Of a stretch of 5,962 nucleotides of DNA, positions 1-5,575 are shown piece by piece. Positions within the stretch are counted from its first letter, which is position 1; the number at the start of each line of letters is the position of its first letter. A program made the translations under genes and the position numbers. The notes beneath the pieces were generated by a model. That model was not told the origin of the DNA and made no database searches. It saw nothing but the letters and a program-made list of their open reading frames with translations. The stretch comes from Acidobacteriota bacterium (GTDB lineage Bacteria; Acidobacteriota; Terriglobia; Bryobacterales; Bryobacteraceae), in the NCBI GenBank assembly GCA_026394095.1, contig JAPKYY010000039.1:1-5962 (forward strand), given 5' to 3'.

Positions 1-288
1 AGCCATGCGAGGGCAGCCGATTGCTGCTGCATAAGATGCCGCCTGTGCAAGGCCAGCCAGATCTTTCTCGAAGGTTGCCTCGTCTTTGCGGATCTCCGTC
101 GGCAACCCGATCGCTCCGGGCTTGACTCCATTTGCCGCCAGCGTCTGCTTGATCGTTGCTACTGAATCTTTCATGGCGGCGACTATCGGAATCTCCACGC
201 CAGGAAAGCCGGCTTCATGGGCAACTTTGGCCAACTCGGGCCAGGTGGCGCGGCCACCAGTGATGACAGGATTCAGTGTGAGCAGCAT
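1..288 (-). CDS. Sugar phosphate isomerase/epimerase-like TIM-barrel protein, N-terminal part
   Basis: This reading frame is open from an ATG at 288-286 to the left edge of the window, giving 96 codons without a stop; the C-terminal part lies outside. The protein starts MLLTLNPVITGGRATW and continues with an alternating strand/helix pattern: 'ELAKVAHEAGFPGVEIPI' (about residues 18-35), 'SVATIKQTLAANGVKPGAIG' (about 42-61), and a helix that ends in 'AAAIGCPRMA'. This is the usual opening of the xylose isomerase-like TIM barrel (AP endonuclease 2 family), in which an 'aGF.GVEi' segment follows the first helix. Members isomerise or epimerise sugars or sugar phosphates in the cytoplasm; the substrate cannot be told from this part. 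The metal-binding Glu/His/Asp residues normally lie further downstream and are not visible. No clear Shine-Dalgarno sequence precedes the ATG. A sigma-70-like promoter lies about 70 bases upstream. The family call is by pattern only. Confidence 0.72.
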   Translation of the reverse strand, partial: MLLTLNPVITGGRATWPELAKVAHEAGFPGVEIPIVAAMKDSVATIKQTLAANGVKPGAIGLPTEIRKDEATFEKDLAGLAQAASYAAAIGCPRMA

Positions 289-314
289 GTCTGAAATGAG
301 TATAAACGCGAAAC

Positions 315-342
315 CGCCCGCTCAATTGGAGGAGAGCGGGCG
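315..342 (-). terminator. GC-rich hairpin, possible terminator of the erpA-like gene
   Basis: A perfect 9-bp inverted repeat (CGCCCGCTC at 315-323 and GAGCGGGCG at 334-342) encloses a 10-base loop. On the minus strand it is followed by GTTTCGCGTTTATA, a broken U-rich tail, so it could end transcription from the iron-sulfur carrier gene that stops about 85 bases earlier. The tail is weak. The hairpin also lies downstream of a promoter candidate for the isomerase-like gene, so it could instead be a leader structure of that transcript. Confidence 0.4.
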
Positions 343-355
343 ATTTCCGAGAGCG

Positions 356-384
356 CTTATCTTCTCGTTTCAACTTTCGGTCAA
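356..384 (-). promoter_or_regulatory. Sigma-70-like promoter candidate for the isomerase-like gene
   Basis: Read on the minus strand, a -35 box TTGACC (384-379, 5 of 6 to consensus) is separated by exactly 17 bases from a -10 box GATAAG (361-356, 4 of 6). Transcription would start near position 349, run through the hairpin at 315-342 and reach the ATG at 288, leaving a leader of about 60 bases. A second, weaker pair closer to the gene (TTGAGC at 325-320, TATACT at 304-299) has a short 15-base spacer. This is a match to consensus only. Confidence 0.42.
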
Positions 385-426
385 CTATAAGAGCTTGAGC
401 GAAAAAATGTGTTACAAATTTTTTGC

Positions 427-750
427 CTAGGCCTGGAAGCTGGATCCGCAGCCGCAGGTGGACTTCACGTTCGGGTTGTTGAACTTGAAGCCGGAACCTT
501 CGAGGGATTCGACGTAATCCACTTCGACGCCATCCAGATAGAGCATGCTTGCCTGATCCACAAATACTTTCAAGCCACTGAAATCATAGGTCTTATCGAG
601 CATGCCGGGGGTGTTTTCGAATGCCATGGAATAGGTGAATCCTGAGCATCCGCCACCAACGACGGAAATACGCAGGCCAGAGGGCTTGGGCTCCTGCGAC
701 GTCAAAATCTCTGAAACCTTCTCGGTTGCGCGTTCTGTTAGCTGAATCAT
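427..750 (-). CDS. erpA: A-type iron-sulfur cluster carrier/insertion protein, ErpA-like
   Basis: This small cytoplasmic protein of 107 residues, the normal family length, receives Fe-S clusters from the assembly machinery and passes them to target enzymes. The HesB/IscA fold covers the whole chain. The cluster-binding cysteines are all present: C35 in 'GGGCSGF' (residues 32-38), and C99 and C101 in 'NPNVKSTCGCGSSF' (92-105). The 'GGGCSGF' and 'STCGCGSSF' wording is closer to ErpA than to IscA of Escherichia coli, which has 'SGCSGM' and 'DECGCGESF'; hence the symbol, although a SufA- or IscA-type role cannot be excluded. The ATG at 750 was chosen because a strong AAGGAG lies 7 bases upstream and the conserved family alignment begins there. 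The frame stays open further upstream to 942, but that would add an unconserved leader overlapping the sigma factor gene. The gene diverges from the sigma factor gene; no isc or suf scaffold gene is in the window. Confidence 0.9.
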   Translation of the reverse strand: MIQLTERATEKVSEILTSQEPKPSGLRISVVGGGCSGFTYSMAFENTPGMLDKTYDFSGLKVFVDQASMLYLDGVEVDYVESLEGSGFKFNNPNVKSTCGCGSSFQA

Positions 751-757
751 AGGTCTT

Positions 758-763
758 CTCCTT
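758..763 (-). promoter_or_regulatory. Shine-Dalgarno site of the erpA-like gene
   Basis: On the minus strand AAGGAG ends 7 bases before the ATG at 750-748. It decides the start of the erpA-like gene against the longer open frame that begins at 942. Confidence 0.8.
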
Positions 764-803
764 CTACTATATTCAATTGGATCATTTTGGTCCAGTAAAA
801 GTT

Positions 804-827
804 GCAAAGTTTGACATTGTCCTTTGC
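804..827. promoter_or_regulatory. Operator-like dyad in the divergent erpA/sigma gap
   Basis: The 24 bases read GCAAAG-TTT-GACA-T-TGTC-CTTTGC. The outer arms GCAAAG/CTTTGC and the inner arms GACA/TGTC are both exact inverted repeats, off-centre from each other by a 3-base insertion. The site lies in the 141-base gap between the divergent start codons (750 and 892) and contains a TTGACA (811-816), a perfect -35 hexamer. No good -10 box follows it at 16-18 bases. A weak plus-strand pair TTGCAA (802-807), 17 bases, TGCTAT (825-830) covers the same stretch. It may be a regulator site controlling one or both genes; the regulator is unknown. Confidence 0.3.
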
Positions 828-891
828 TATCGTCGAAGAGGTTAGTTGAGATTGTCGAAACGCGCAGGCTTGAGGCTGCGTCCATTGGGGC

Positions 892-1548
892 ATGAGCGGG
901 ATTAGTGCAGTATTTCCAGTTCCGGCCGTTGCGGCAAAACAACGCACCATTAGAGCCGTGGATCGTTCCCAGAGTGAAGAAGCGCTACTTGTCGCGCGTG
1001 TTCAAAAACGCGACGAACTCGCTTTTCGCGAATTGGTAGAGCGCTTTCAGAACAAAGTGTTCTCGATCATCTACGGGATCTTGCGCAATCGCAACGACGC
1101 CGAGGATATTTCCCAGCAGGTCTTTACCAAGGTCTATTCCTCGATCGGTAATTTCGATTCGCGGAGTTCCCTGTTGACCTGGATCTACAAGATCACCGTA
1201 AACGAATGCTACGACTATCTGCGCAAGAAGCGCGTTCGCAAGCTGGTTTACGAGAGCGATATCTCCGAAGACGACTCGAAGTTGATGGAGAACTCAGAGT
1301 TGACCCGCGACCAGAACGTCCCTGCTGACGTCCGTCTGGCTCAGCGCGATCTGCTGCTGAAGATGCTAGAGAAGATCAGCGACGAAGACCGCGCGCTCAT
1401 TCTGCTTAAAGAAGTAGAAGGCCACTCGGTAGAAGAGTTGGCCCAGCGCACCGGGATGAACGAGAATACAGTTAAGGTGAAGTTGTTCCGTGCCCGTCAA
1501 AAACTGCTGAAAGCAGCACAAAGACTGCTGAAGCGACCAGGCGCATAA
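892..1548 (+). CDS. ECF-type RNA polymerase sigma factor (RpoE-like)
   Basis: This 218-residue alternative sigma factor directs RNA polymerase to a small set of promoters, probably for envelope stress. Region 2 spans about residues 41-114: 'AFRELVERFQNKVFSI' (44-59), the core-binding 'DAEDISQQVFTKVY' (69-82), and the -10-recognition part 'LLTWIYKITVNECYDYLRKK' (94-113). An acidic linker (about 119-145, with 'SEDDSK') leads to region 4 (about 150-212), whose helix-turn-helix is 'HSVEELAQRTGMNENTVKVK' (178-197), followed by 'LFRARQKLL'. Region 3 is absent, as in the ECF class. The N-terminus is about 30 residues longer than usual. The ATG at 892 has only a weak GGGG nearby, and a GTG at 958 is an alternative start that would remove 22 unconserved residues. 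The gene starts a module with the anti-sigma-like and Spy-like genes downstream. Confidence 0.92.
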   Translation: MSGISAVFPVPAVAAKQRTIRAVDRSQSEEALLVARVQKRDELAFRELVERFQNKVFSIIYGILRNRNDAEDISQQVFTKVYSSIGNFDSRSSLLTWIYKITVNECYDYLRKKRVRKLVYESDISEDDSKLMENSELTRDQNVPADVRLAQRDLLLKMLEKISDEDRALILLKEVEGHSVEELAQRTGMNENTVKVKLFRARQKLLKAAQRLLKRPGA

Positions 1549-1731
1549 TAGAAGTAGTTCTGTAGTAAATTTGCTTTTTGTTTCCCGCCGGGTGAGGCCG
1601 GCGAACCTAGGGCCAAAAAAGTAAGAAGCGTTCCGGATCGAACGCAAGTCTTGCGGAGAACTCCCAGTGAGAGAGGTCCCGACAAGACAAGCGTCCGGCT
1701 CGCAAAGGTATTTTGAGGGAAGAGGCACAAT
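1549..1731 (+). other. Hairpin-rich 183-base gap between sigma and anti-sigma genes
   Basis: No gene is seen here. Three exact small inverted repeats follow each other: CGCCGG/CCGGCG (1586-1591 with 1598-1603, 6-base loop), GCGTTC/GAACGC (1628-1633 with 1640-1645, 6-base loop) and CGCAA/TTGCG (1643-1647 with 1651-1655, 3-base loop). The second and third share bases 1643-1645 and cannot form fully together. None is followed by a T-run on the plus strand, so no standard terminator is seen. A Shine-Dalgarno AGAGG (1721-1725) lies 6 bases before the next ATG. Confidence 0.45.
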
Positions 1732-2256
1732 ATGAAGCCACTAGAAGATGGCTTGGAAGGCATGATCGAATCAGGGCGATTGCCGGATGAAAACACTCCG
1801 GTTGGCGCTTTCCTGAAGTCGAACCCCGCCGCGCGCGAAGAAGTTGCAGCCATGATGGACCTGTCACGATTAATCCGGGAAAATTTCACGCTCAGTGCAG
1901 AAGAGCGGGAAGATCTTGAACCCGCGCCCGGATTCTACGCTCGCGTTCTGTCCCGCATCGAAGCGCAAGCTGCACCGCCCAGCATCTGGAATTTTTTCCT
2001 TGAGCCGCTCGGCATGAGGCTCGTTTACGCCTCGCTCGCACTTGCCACTCTGTTGTTTACCGCGACTTTCTTTGATGCGACCCCTGCGAACGAGCCGCAG
2101 GTGGCTGAAACCCAATCGATTCCTGCAACGGACAGCCCTGTTATCGGTGGTGCTTTCCTGGCCAGTGATTCTGGCGGGATGCCGGTAGTGGAATCTAAAA
2201 ACCCCAACGAAGATCGAGGCGCTGCCTTGATGCAACTTACGACCTACGATCAGTAG
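1732..2256 (+). CDS. Single-pass membrane protein, probable anti-sigma factor
   Basis: The protein has 174 residues. The N-terminal part (1-93) is hydrophilic, acidic and mostly helical, with 'AREEVAAMMDLSRLIREN' (34-51) and 'PAPGFYARVLSRIEAQ' (64-79); a P-x-x-F-x-x-R-V-x-x-R-I pattern of this kind is common in anti-sigma-like proteins of Acidobacteriota (recalled, not searched). One membrane segment, 'MRLVYASLALATLLFTATFF' (95-114), has its positive charge on the N-terminal side, so the N-terminus should be in the cytoplasm, where it can hold the sigma factor. About 60 residues rich in Pro, Ser, Thr and Gly face the periplasm. There is no Cys or His in the whole protein, so it is not a zinc-type (HxxxCxxC) anti-sigma domain. 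The ATG at 1732 has AGAGG 6 bases upstream. The anti-sigma role is inferred from the topology and the neighbouring ECF gene; a general membrane protein of the same regulon is the alternative. Confidence 0.68.
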   Translation: MKPLEDGLEGMIESGRLPDENTPVGAFLKSNPAAREEVAAMMDLSRLIRENFTLSAEEREDLEPAPGFYARVLSRIEAQAAPPSIWNFFLEPLGMRLVYASLALATLLFTATFFDATPANEPQVAETQSIPATDSPVIGGAFLASDSGGMPVVESKNPNEDRGAALMQLTTYDQ

Positions 2257-2270
2257 CCAGATCTCAACCC

Positions 2271-2648
2271 ATGAATGATCGTGCTTCCTGGTCTCATCCT
2301 AAAGTCCTAACCGCTCTGCTTGCCGTTTTTCTTGCCGGTTCAGCTGCGGGCGCCCTCGGTATGAAACTCTATACCCGTGGTGCCTTCAATGGAAACGCGC
2401 GAGCTATGCGCGGTATGGATCGCTCCGCCTTGCTCGAATACTTCAAGAAAGAGCTCGACCTATCCGATAAGCAACAACATCAGGTAGAAGACTTGCTCGA
2501 TGATCACTTCAAATACCTGCAAAGCCTTGGCGCGCAGATGGAAGAAGTTCGTGTCTTCGGGCGGGAAAGCATTTCGAAAATGCTCAATCCAGAGCAGAAG
2601 AAAAAGTTTGATAAATTGATGGGCGACTGGCAACGTTCCCAGCGCTAA
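2271..2648 (+). CDS. Membrane-anchored Spy/CpxP/CnrX-like periplasmic protein
   Basis: The protein has 125 residues. A hydrophobic segment (about 11-31, 'KVLTALLAVFLAGSAAGALG') after a short N-terminus acts as an uncleaved anchor or signal peptide; no clear lipobox or cleavage site is seen. The rest is a helical, charged periplasmic domain with two LTxxQ-type motifs: 'LDLSDKQQ' (62-69) and 'LNPEQKKKF' (105-113). This pair marks the Spy/CpxP/ZraP and heavy-metal-sensor families, which form an alpha-helical hairpin and act as periplasmic chaperones or stress sensors. The start lies 14 bases after the anti-sigma-like stop with no obvious Shine-Dalgarno sequence, so translation is probably coupled. 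His residues in the periplasmic part are H70 and H79, and several Met are present, so metal binding is possible but not shown. Together with the two upstream genes it looks like an envelope-stress or metal-stress module. Confidence 0.78.
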   Translation: MNDRASWSHPKVLTALLAVFLAGSAAGALGMKLYTRGAFNGNARAMRGMDRSALLEYFKKELDLSDKQQHQVEDLLDDHFKYLQSLGAQMEEVRVFGRESISKMLNPEQKKKFDKLMGDWQRSQR

Positions 2649-2799
2649 AGCATCTATGTAATTTGCTGCTAATTTTTGCGGAGGCCTCAAGTAACGGCTT
2701 CTGCCAACCGATTAACCATGTACGTGGATCATCTTAGGCCTGCCCCGTATGCACGCCGGCTACTTGCAACCACGAAAAAAATTGCTAAAGGCAGATTCA
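2649..2799. other. 151-base gap without a recognisable gene
   Basis: The gap separates the Spy-like gene from the repair cluster. It holds a perfect 8-base palindrome GAGGCCTC (2681-2688) just after a run of five T, but no stem followed by T-run that would be a good terminator, and no -35/-10 pair with acceptable spacing. A promoter for the repair cluster is expected here or upstream but cannot be pointed to. Confidence 0.4.
2787..2791 (+). promoter_or_regulatory. Shine-Dalgarno site of the 91-residue protein
   Basis: AAAGG ends 8 bases before the ATG at 2800-2802. It supports that start over the in-frame ATG at 2749, which has no such site and would add 17 residues of low-complexity basic sequence. 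Confidence 0.55.
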
Positions 2800-3075
2800 A
2801 TGACCTCTACCGCTCTTCTTTCCCCCACATCCGGCGAACTTCTTGCCGCTGAAATTCGGGTTTCCCCAAGACACCTCGAAGATATCCTCGAAGCACTTGC
2901 TTCCGCTACATTCCCCATTAATCCAGAACTCGACCATACGGCCCCGGCTCTCACGCGAGTCCGATTCCCAATCTACGATTCACAACTCGCATCGCTTCGT
3001 GAGATTCTGGCCACTGCCGGCTTTACTCAGAGTCAGCTTGAAGTTCATAGTCTTGCCACCGAACTAAACTATTAG
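2800..3075 (+). CDS. Small protein of unknown function coupled to addB
   Basis: This 91-residue cytoplasmic protein has no signal peptide and no cysteine. I do not recognise the family. By eye the order of secondary structure is strand (about 13-21, 'ELLAAEIRV'), helix (22-36, 'SPRHLEDILEALASA'), strand (38-43), strand (51-59, 'LTRVRFPIY'), helix (61-74, 'SQLASLREILATAG') and strand (80-88, 'LEVHSLATE'). That is a beta-alpha-beta-beta-alpha-beta layout, as in ferredoxin-like folds of small regulatory or nucleic-acid-binding domains. The start at 2800 has AAAGG 8 bases upstream; an in-frame ATG at 2749 is less likely. Its stop is one base before the addB start, so the two are almost surely co-translated, which suggests a link with DNA break repair. 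Codon phase is steady and the frame is open throughout, so it is probably a real gene; the function is open. Confidence 0.7.
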   Translation: MTSTALLSPTSGELLAAEIRVSPRHLEDILEALASATFPINPELDHTAPALTRVRFPIYDSQLASLREILATAGFTQSQLEVHSLATELNY

Positions 3076-3076
3076 T

Positions 3077-5575
3077 TTGACCGAGTCTCCTGAACTCCGA
3101 ATCGTCTCCGGCCCGCCAGCCAGTGGCAAATCTACCCAGCTTTTCGTCAGCCTACGTGATGCCCTGCTCAGACACGACTGGTCCGTGCGACTGCTTGTGC
3201 CTTCTGCCACTATGGCCGAACACTCACGCAACCAGCTGGCGCGCGAAGGCCATGTCCTGCGCAAAACTACCGTCTCTACGCTCACTCGCTTCGTCGACGA
3301 ACTCAAACTGGCTCAAGAGGCTCCTTCAGCCGCTGTTCTTGAATCGATCATCAAGGCTGTGCTCGCCAAGCGTTGCCCCGTCGAATATCAGGAAGTTGCT
3401 GGCCAGGCTGGCTTTGTTCGACATCTGGCTTCTTCTTGCGATGCTCTTGCCCTGGCAGGAGTCTCGCCTCAACAACTGGAAGGACCGCTCGGTGATGTCT
3501 ACGGACGCATCCTCAGATCTCTGGCCGACCAGAAGCTGGCTCTACGCGGACAAAGGCTACAGCAAGCCACCAGTCAACTCGAAAAGAAACATCTCACAGG
3601 CATCTCCAAAATCCTGCTCGACGGCTTCTTCAGTTTTTCAAAAACCGAAGAGGCCTTCCTTTCTGCTCTCAGCAAGTTGATTGCAGTCGAAGTCACCCGG
3701 CCCGAACCAAACTCAGCTCAGCCTGTTTACCGCCAACCTCGCATTACAACCCTTGCGGCAACAGATCGTACCCATGAGGCGCTGATCATCGCGGAGGGGA
3801 TTCTCCACCTCACCTCACAGGGCGTCGACCTCCGGCGCATCGGGATTTTGCTTCGCACCCCTTCGGCCTACGCCCCTTTGATCGAGAGCACTCTGGCCCG
3901 TCTCGACATTCCTTCGCGTTCTTACCTCGGCACACCAATCACATCGCATCCTGTCGTCGTATTCCATCGTGCCTTCCTCAAAGCAGTCGATGCAAACTGG
4001 GACAACGTTGACTTGCTGAGCGCTCTTCGATGGCGCTTTACGGGTCTCGGTGGAACACCCGCCGGCGATCTGGTTGAGCAACGGGTTCGCACGGCTCTTC
4101 CGTCGACAAGCCTCGAACTTTTTCCTCAAATCGAAGCCTTTAAGGACTGGCCGGGTCAGCGCTTTGCCCCGGCCGAAGCCACGCGGCAACTGAAGCGCCT
4201 GACACAAGTTCTCGAAGTGCCTGCCAACCTTAATCCGGATCTTAAGACTGCCTGGCAATGGCACCAGCGTGCCTCTGCCATTCGCACCTTGCATGACGTC
4301 TTCGACTCGACGGCAGCCTCTCTTAGCGAAACGCCTCTCCTGCTGAGTGATTTCTGGCAAATCACCGAATCTAATCTCGCTGACTTGAGCCTGCACGAAC
4401 GAGACACCCGTCGCAACGTCGTTCACGTCATGGACCTCTTCGAGAGCCGTCAATGGGATCTTGACTACATCTTCGCTCCGGGCATCTCCGACGGCGAATT
4501 CCCCCAGCGCTTTTCTCCCGATCCGCTGCTGCCCGAGAATCTCAAGAAGACCTTCGGGATGAAGACACTCGAAGACCGTCAGGCCGAAGAGCACTTCCTC
4601 TATGAAATGCTGCTCACCAGAGCAAGCAAGCAACTCACGCTCACCTACCCGCGCATCAACGCCAAAGGGGATCCCGTGCTGCCTTCGCCCTTGCTGGCAT
4701 CCAAAGGCGCGTTAGCCAAGCCCATTGCGATAGAAACGCCTCTCTCTGGCTTCTCTGAATCCACCGGCCAACTTGAGCGCAACTATCGCCAACCGCGCCC
4801 CTGGTCGGCCAGCGAATTTGAAACTTATCTTGCCTGCCCGTGGAAGCATTTCGCCGCTCGAGGACTCAATCTCCAGGGCCTCCCGGAAACTCCGGCTGAA
4901 CGCCTAAATGCGCTCCTCCTCGGCACCGTAGCGCACTCGGCGATCAAGATCTGGACGCAAGACCCCTCAAAGAACATCGAACAAATCGGAGAGCGTGAAC
5001 TGGAGCGCGCCTGCCGGGATGCACGCGTCCCGTCCGGTTATCAATACGAACGAGAGCGCATCAACCTTCTGCGTAACCTCCGGCTTTACGCGCGCAACGC
5101 GCCTCCTATCCCCAGCGGCTGGACCGCACATCTCGAAGAATCCTTCTCGATCGAACTCGAAAACGGGCCTGCTGTGCGGGGTCAAATCGATCGCTATGAT
5201 CAGAGCCCCAGTGGCGAGATTCATGCCTACGATTACAAGTATTCCAAGGCCGCAGGGCTTGATGAGAAGTACCCGATACAGGGTGCGCTTTATGCCATTG
5301 CCCTTGGCCCTCAGGTTTCGCGCTTCAGCTTCATCGCCCTCAGAGAGGAAGCCCGTGCTGCCGTCCTCGAATCGAATCTCTTAACGAATCAGGTAACGCT
5401 GGCTCGCCAGATGATCGGCGACATCGTTGCGGATGTTCGTTCCGGCAAGGTTCCGGTCAAACCAGTTAATCCGGAGAATTGCAAGTACTGCGATTACATG
5501 GATGCCTGTCGCATTCGCCTGCGAAGTGCTGAAGAAGAAGCTCCAGCAATAGCAATGGAGGCGGTGCAGGAATGA
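3077..5575 (+). CDS. addB: AddB-like helicase/nuclease subunit with PD-(D/E)XK nuclease and Fe-S staple
   Basis: The 832-residue protein should pair with the AddA-type helicase downstream in a RecBCD-like enzyme that unwinds and trims DNA ends for RecA. The N-terminal half is a UvrD-like fold with a Walker A motif 'SGPPASGKST' (11-20, K18). Its C-terminal helicase motifs are 'DYIFAPGISDGEFP' (463-476) and 'FLYEMLLTRASKQL' (507-520). The nuclease domain covers about 575-815: 'LLLGTVAHSAI' (613-623, H620), 'RGQIDRYD' (701-708, D705), 'HAYDYKYS' (716-723, catalytic D719 and K721) and 'QGALYAIAL' (735-743, Q735, Y739). The four Fe-S cysteines are C587 in 'YLACPWKHF' and C802, C805 and C811 in the C-x2-C-x5-C tail. 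It is shorter than Bacillus AddB (about 1,160 residues), so inner helicase-like parts are reduced. The TTG start has no Shine-Dalgarno site and lies one base after the preceding stop, which points to translational coupling. Confidence 0.87.
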   Translation: MTESPELRIVSGPPASGKSTQLFVSLRDALLRHDWSVRLLVPSATMAEHSRNQLAREGHVLRKTTVSTLTRFVDELKLAQEAPSAAVLESIIKAVLAKRCPVEYQEVAGQAGFVRHLASSCDALALAGVSPQQLEGPLGDVYGRILRSLADQKLALRGQRLQQATSQLEKKHLTGISKILLDGFFSFSKTEEAFLSALSKLIAVEVTRPEPNSAQPVYRQPRITTLAATDRTHEALIIAEGILHLTSQGVDLRRIGILLRTPSAYAPLIESTLARLDIPSRSYLGTPITSHPVVVFHRAFLKAVDANWDNVDLLSALRWRFTGLGGTPAGDLVEQRVRTALPSTSLELFPQIEAFKDWPGQRFAPAEATRQLKRLTQVLEVPANLNPDLKTAWQWHQRASAIRTLHDVFDSTAASLSETPLLLSDFWQITESNLADLSLHERDTRRNVVHVMDLFESRQWDLDYIFAPGISDGEFPQRFSPDPLLPENLKKTFGMKTLEDRQAEEHFLYEMLLTRASKQLTLTYPRINAKGDPVLPSPLLASKGALAKPIAIETPLSGFSESTGQLERNYRQPRPWSASEFETYLACPWKHFAARGLNLQGLPETPAERLNALLLGTVAHSAIKIWTQDPSKNIEQIGERELERACRDARVPSGYQYERERINLLRNLRLYARNAPPIPSGWTAHLEESFSIELENGPAVRGQIDRYDQSPSGEIHAYDYKYSKAAGLDEKYPIQGALYAIALGPQVSRFSFIALREEARAAVLESNLLTNQVTLARQMIGDIVADVRSGKVPVKPVNPENCKYCDYMDACRIRLRSAEEEAPAIAMEAVQE

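Noticed and set aside
86..430. Plus-strand open frame of 114 codons
   Set aside because: It lies opposite the isomerase-like frame and the hairpin region, and its protein resembles no known family.
409..645. Plus-strand open frame of 78 codons
   Set aside because: It is the antisense shadow of the conserved C-terminal half of the ErpA-like gene.
766..771. TATAGT on the minus strand as -10 box of the erpA-like gene
   Set aside because: Transcription would begin within or just before the Shine-Dalgarno site, and no -35 box fits at 17 bases.
751..942. N-terminal extension of the ErpA-like protein to 171 residues
   Set aside because: The added 64 residues are unlike the family, overlap the start of the sigma factor gene on the other strand, and the ATG at 750 has a strong Shine-Dalgarno site.
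1586..1603. Hairpin after the sigma factor gene as an intrinsic terminator
   Set aside because: The stem is only 6 bp and is followed by A-rich, not T-rich, sequence on the plus strand.
2749..2799. Upstream ATG at 2749 as start of the 91-residue protein
   Set aside because: It has no Shine-Dalgarno site and the added 17 residues do not look conserved; the ATG at 2800 has AAAGG at good spacing.
3123..3680. Second plus-strand frame of 185 codons inside addB
   Set aside because: It is a +1 frame shadow; the AddB frame carries Walker A and runs unbroken through the same stretch.
3815..4633. Minus-strand open frame of 272 codons inside addB
   Set aside because: It is fully antisense to the coherent AddB frame; its protein has no recognisable domain and is explained by codon bias of the opposite strand.
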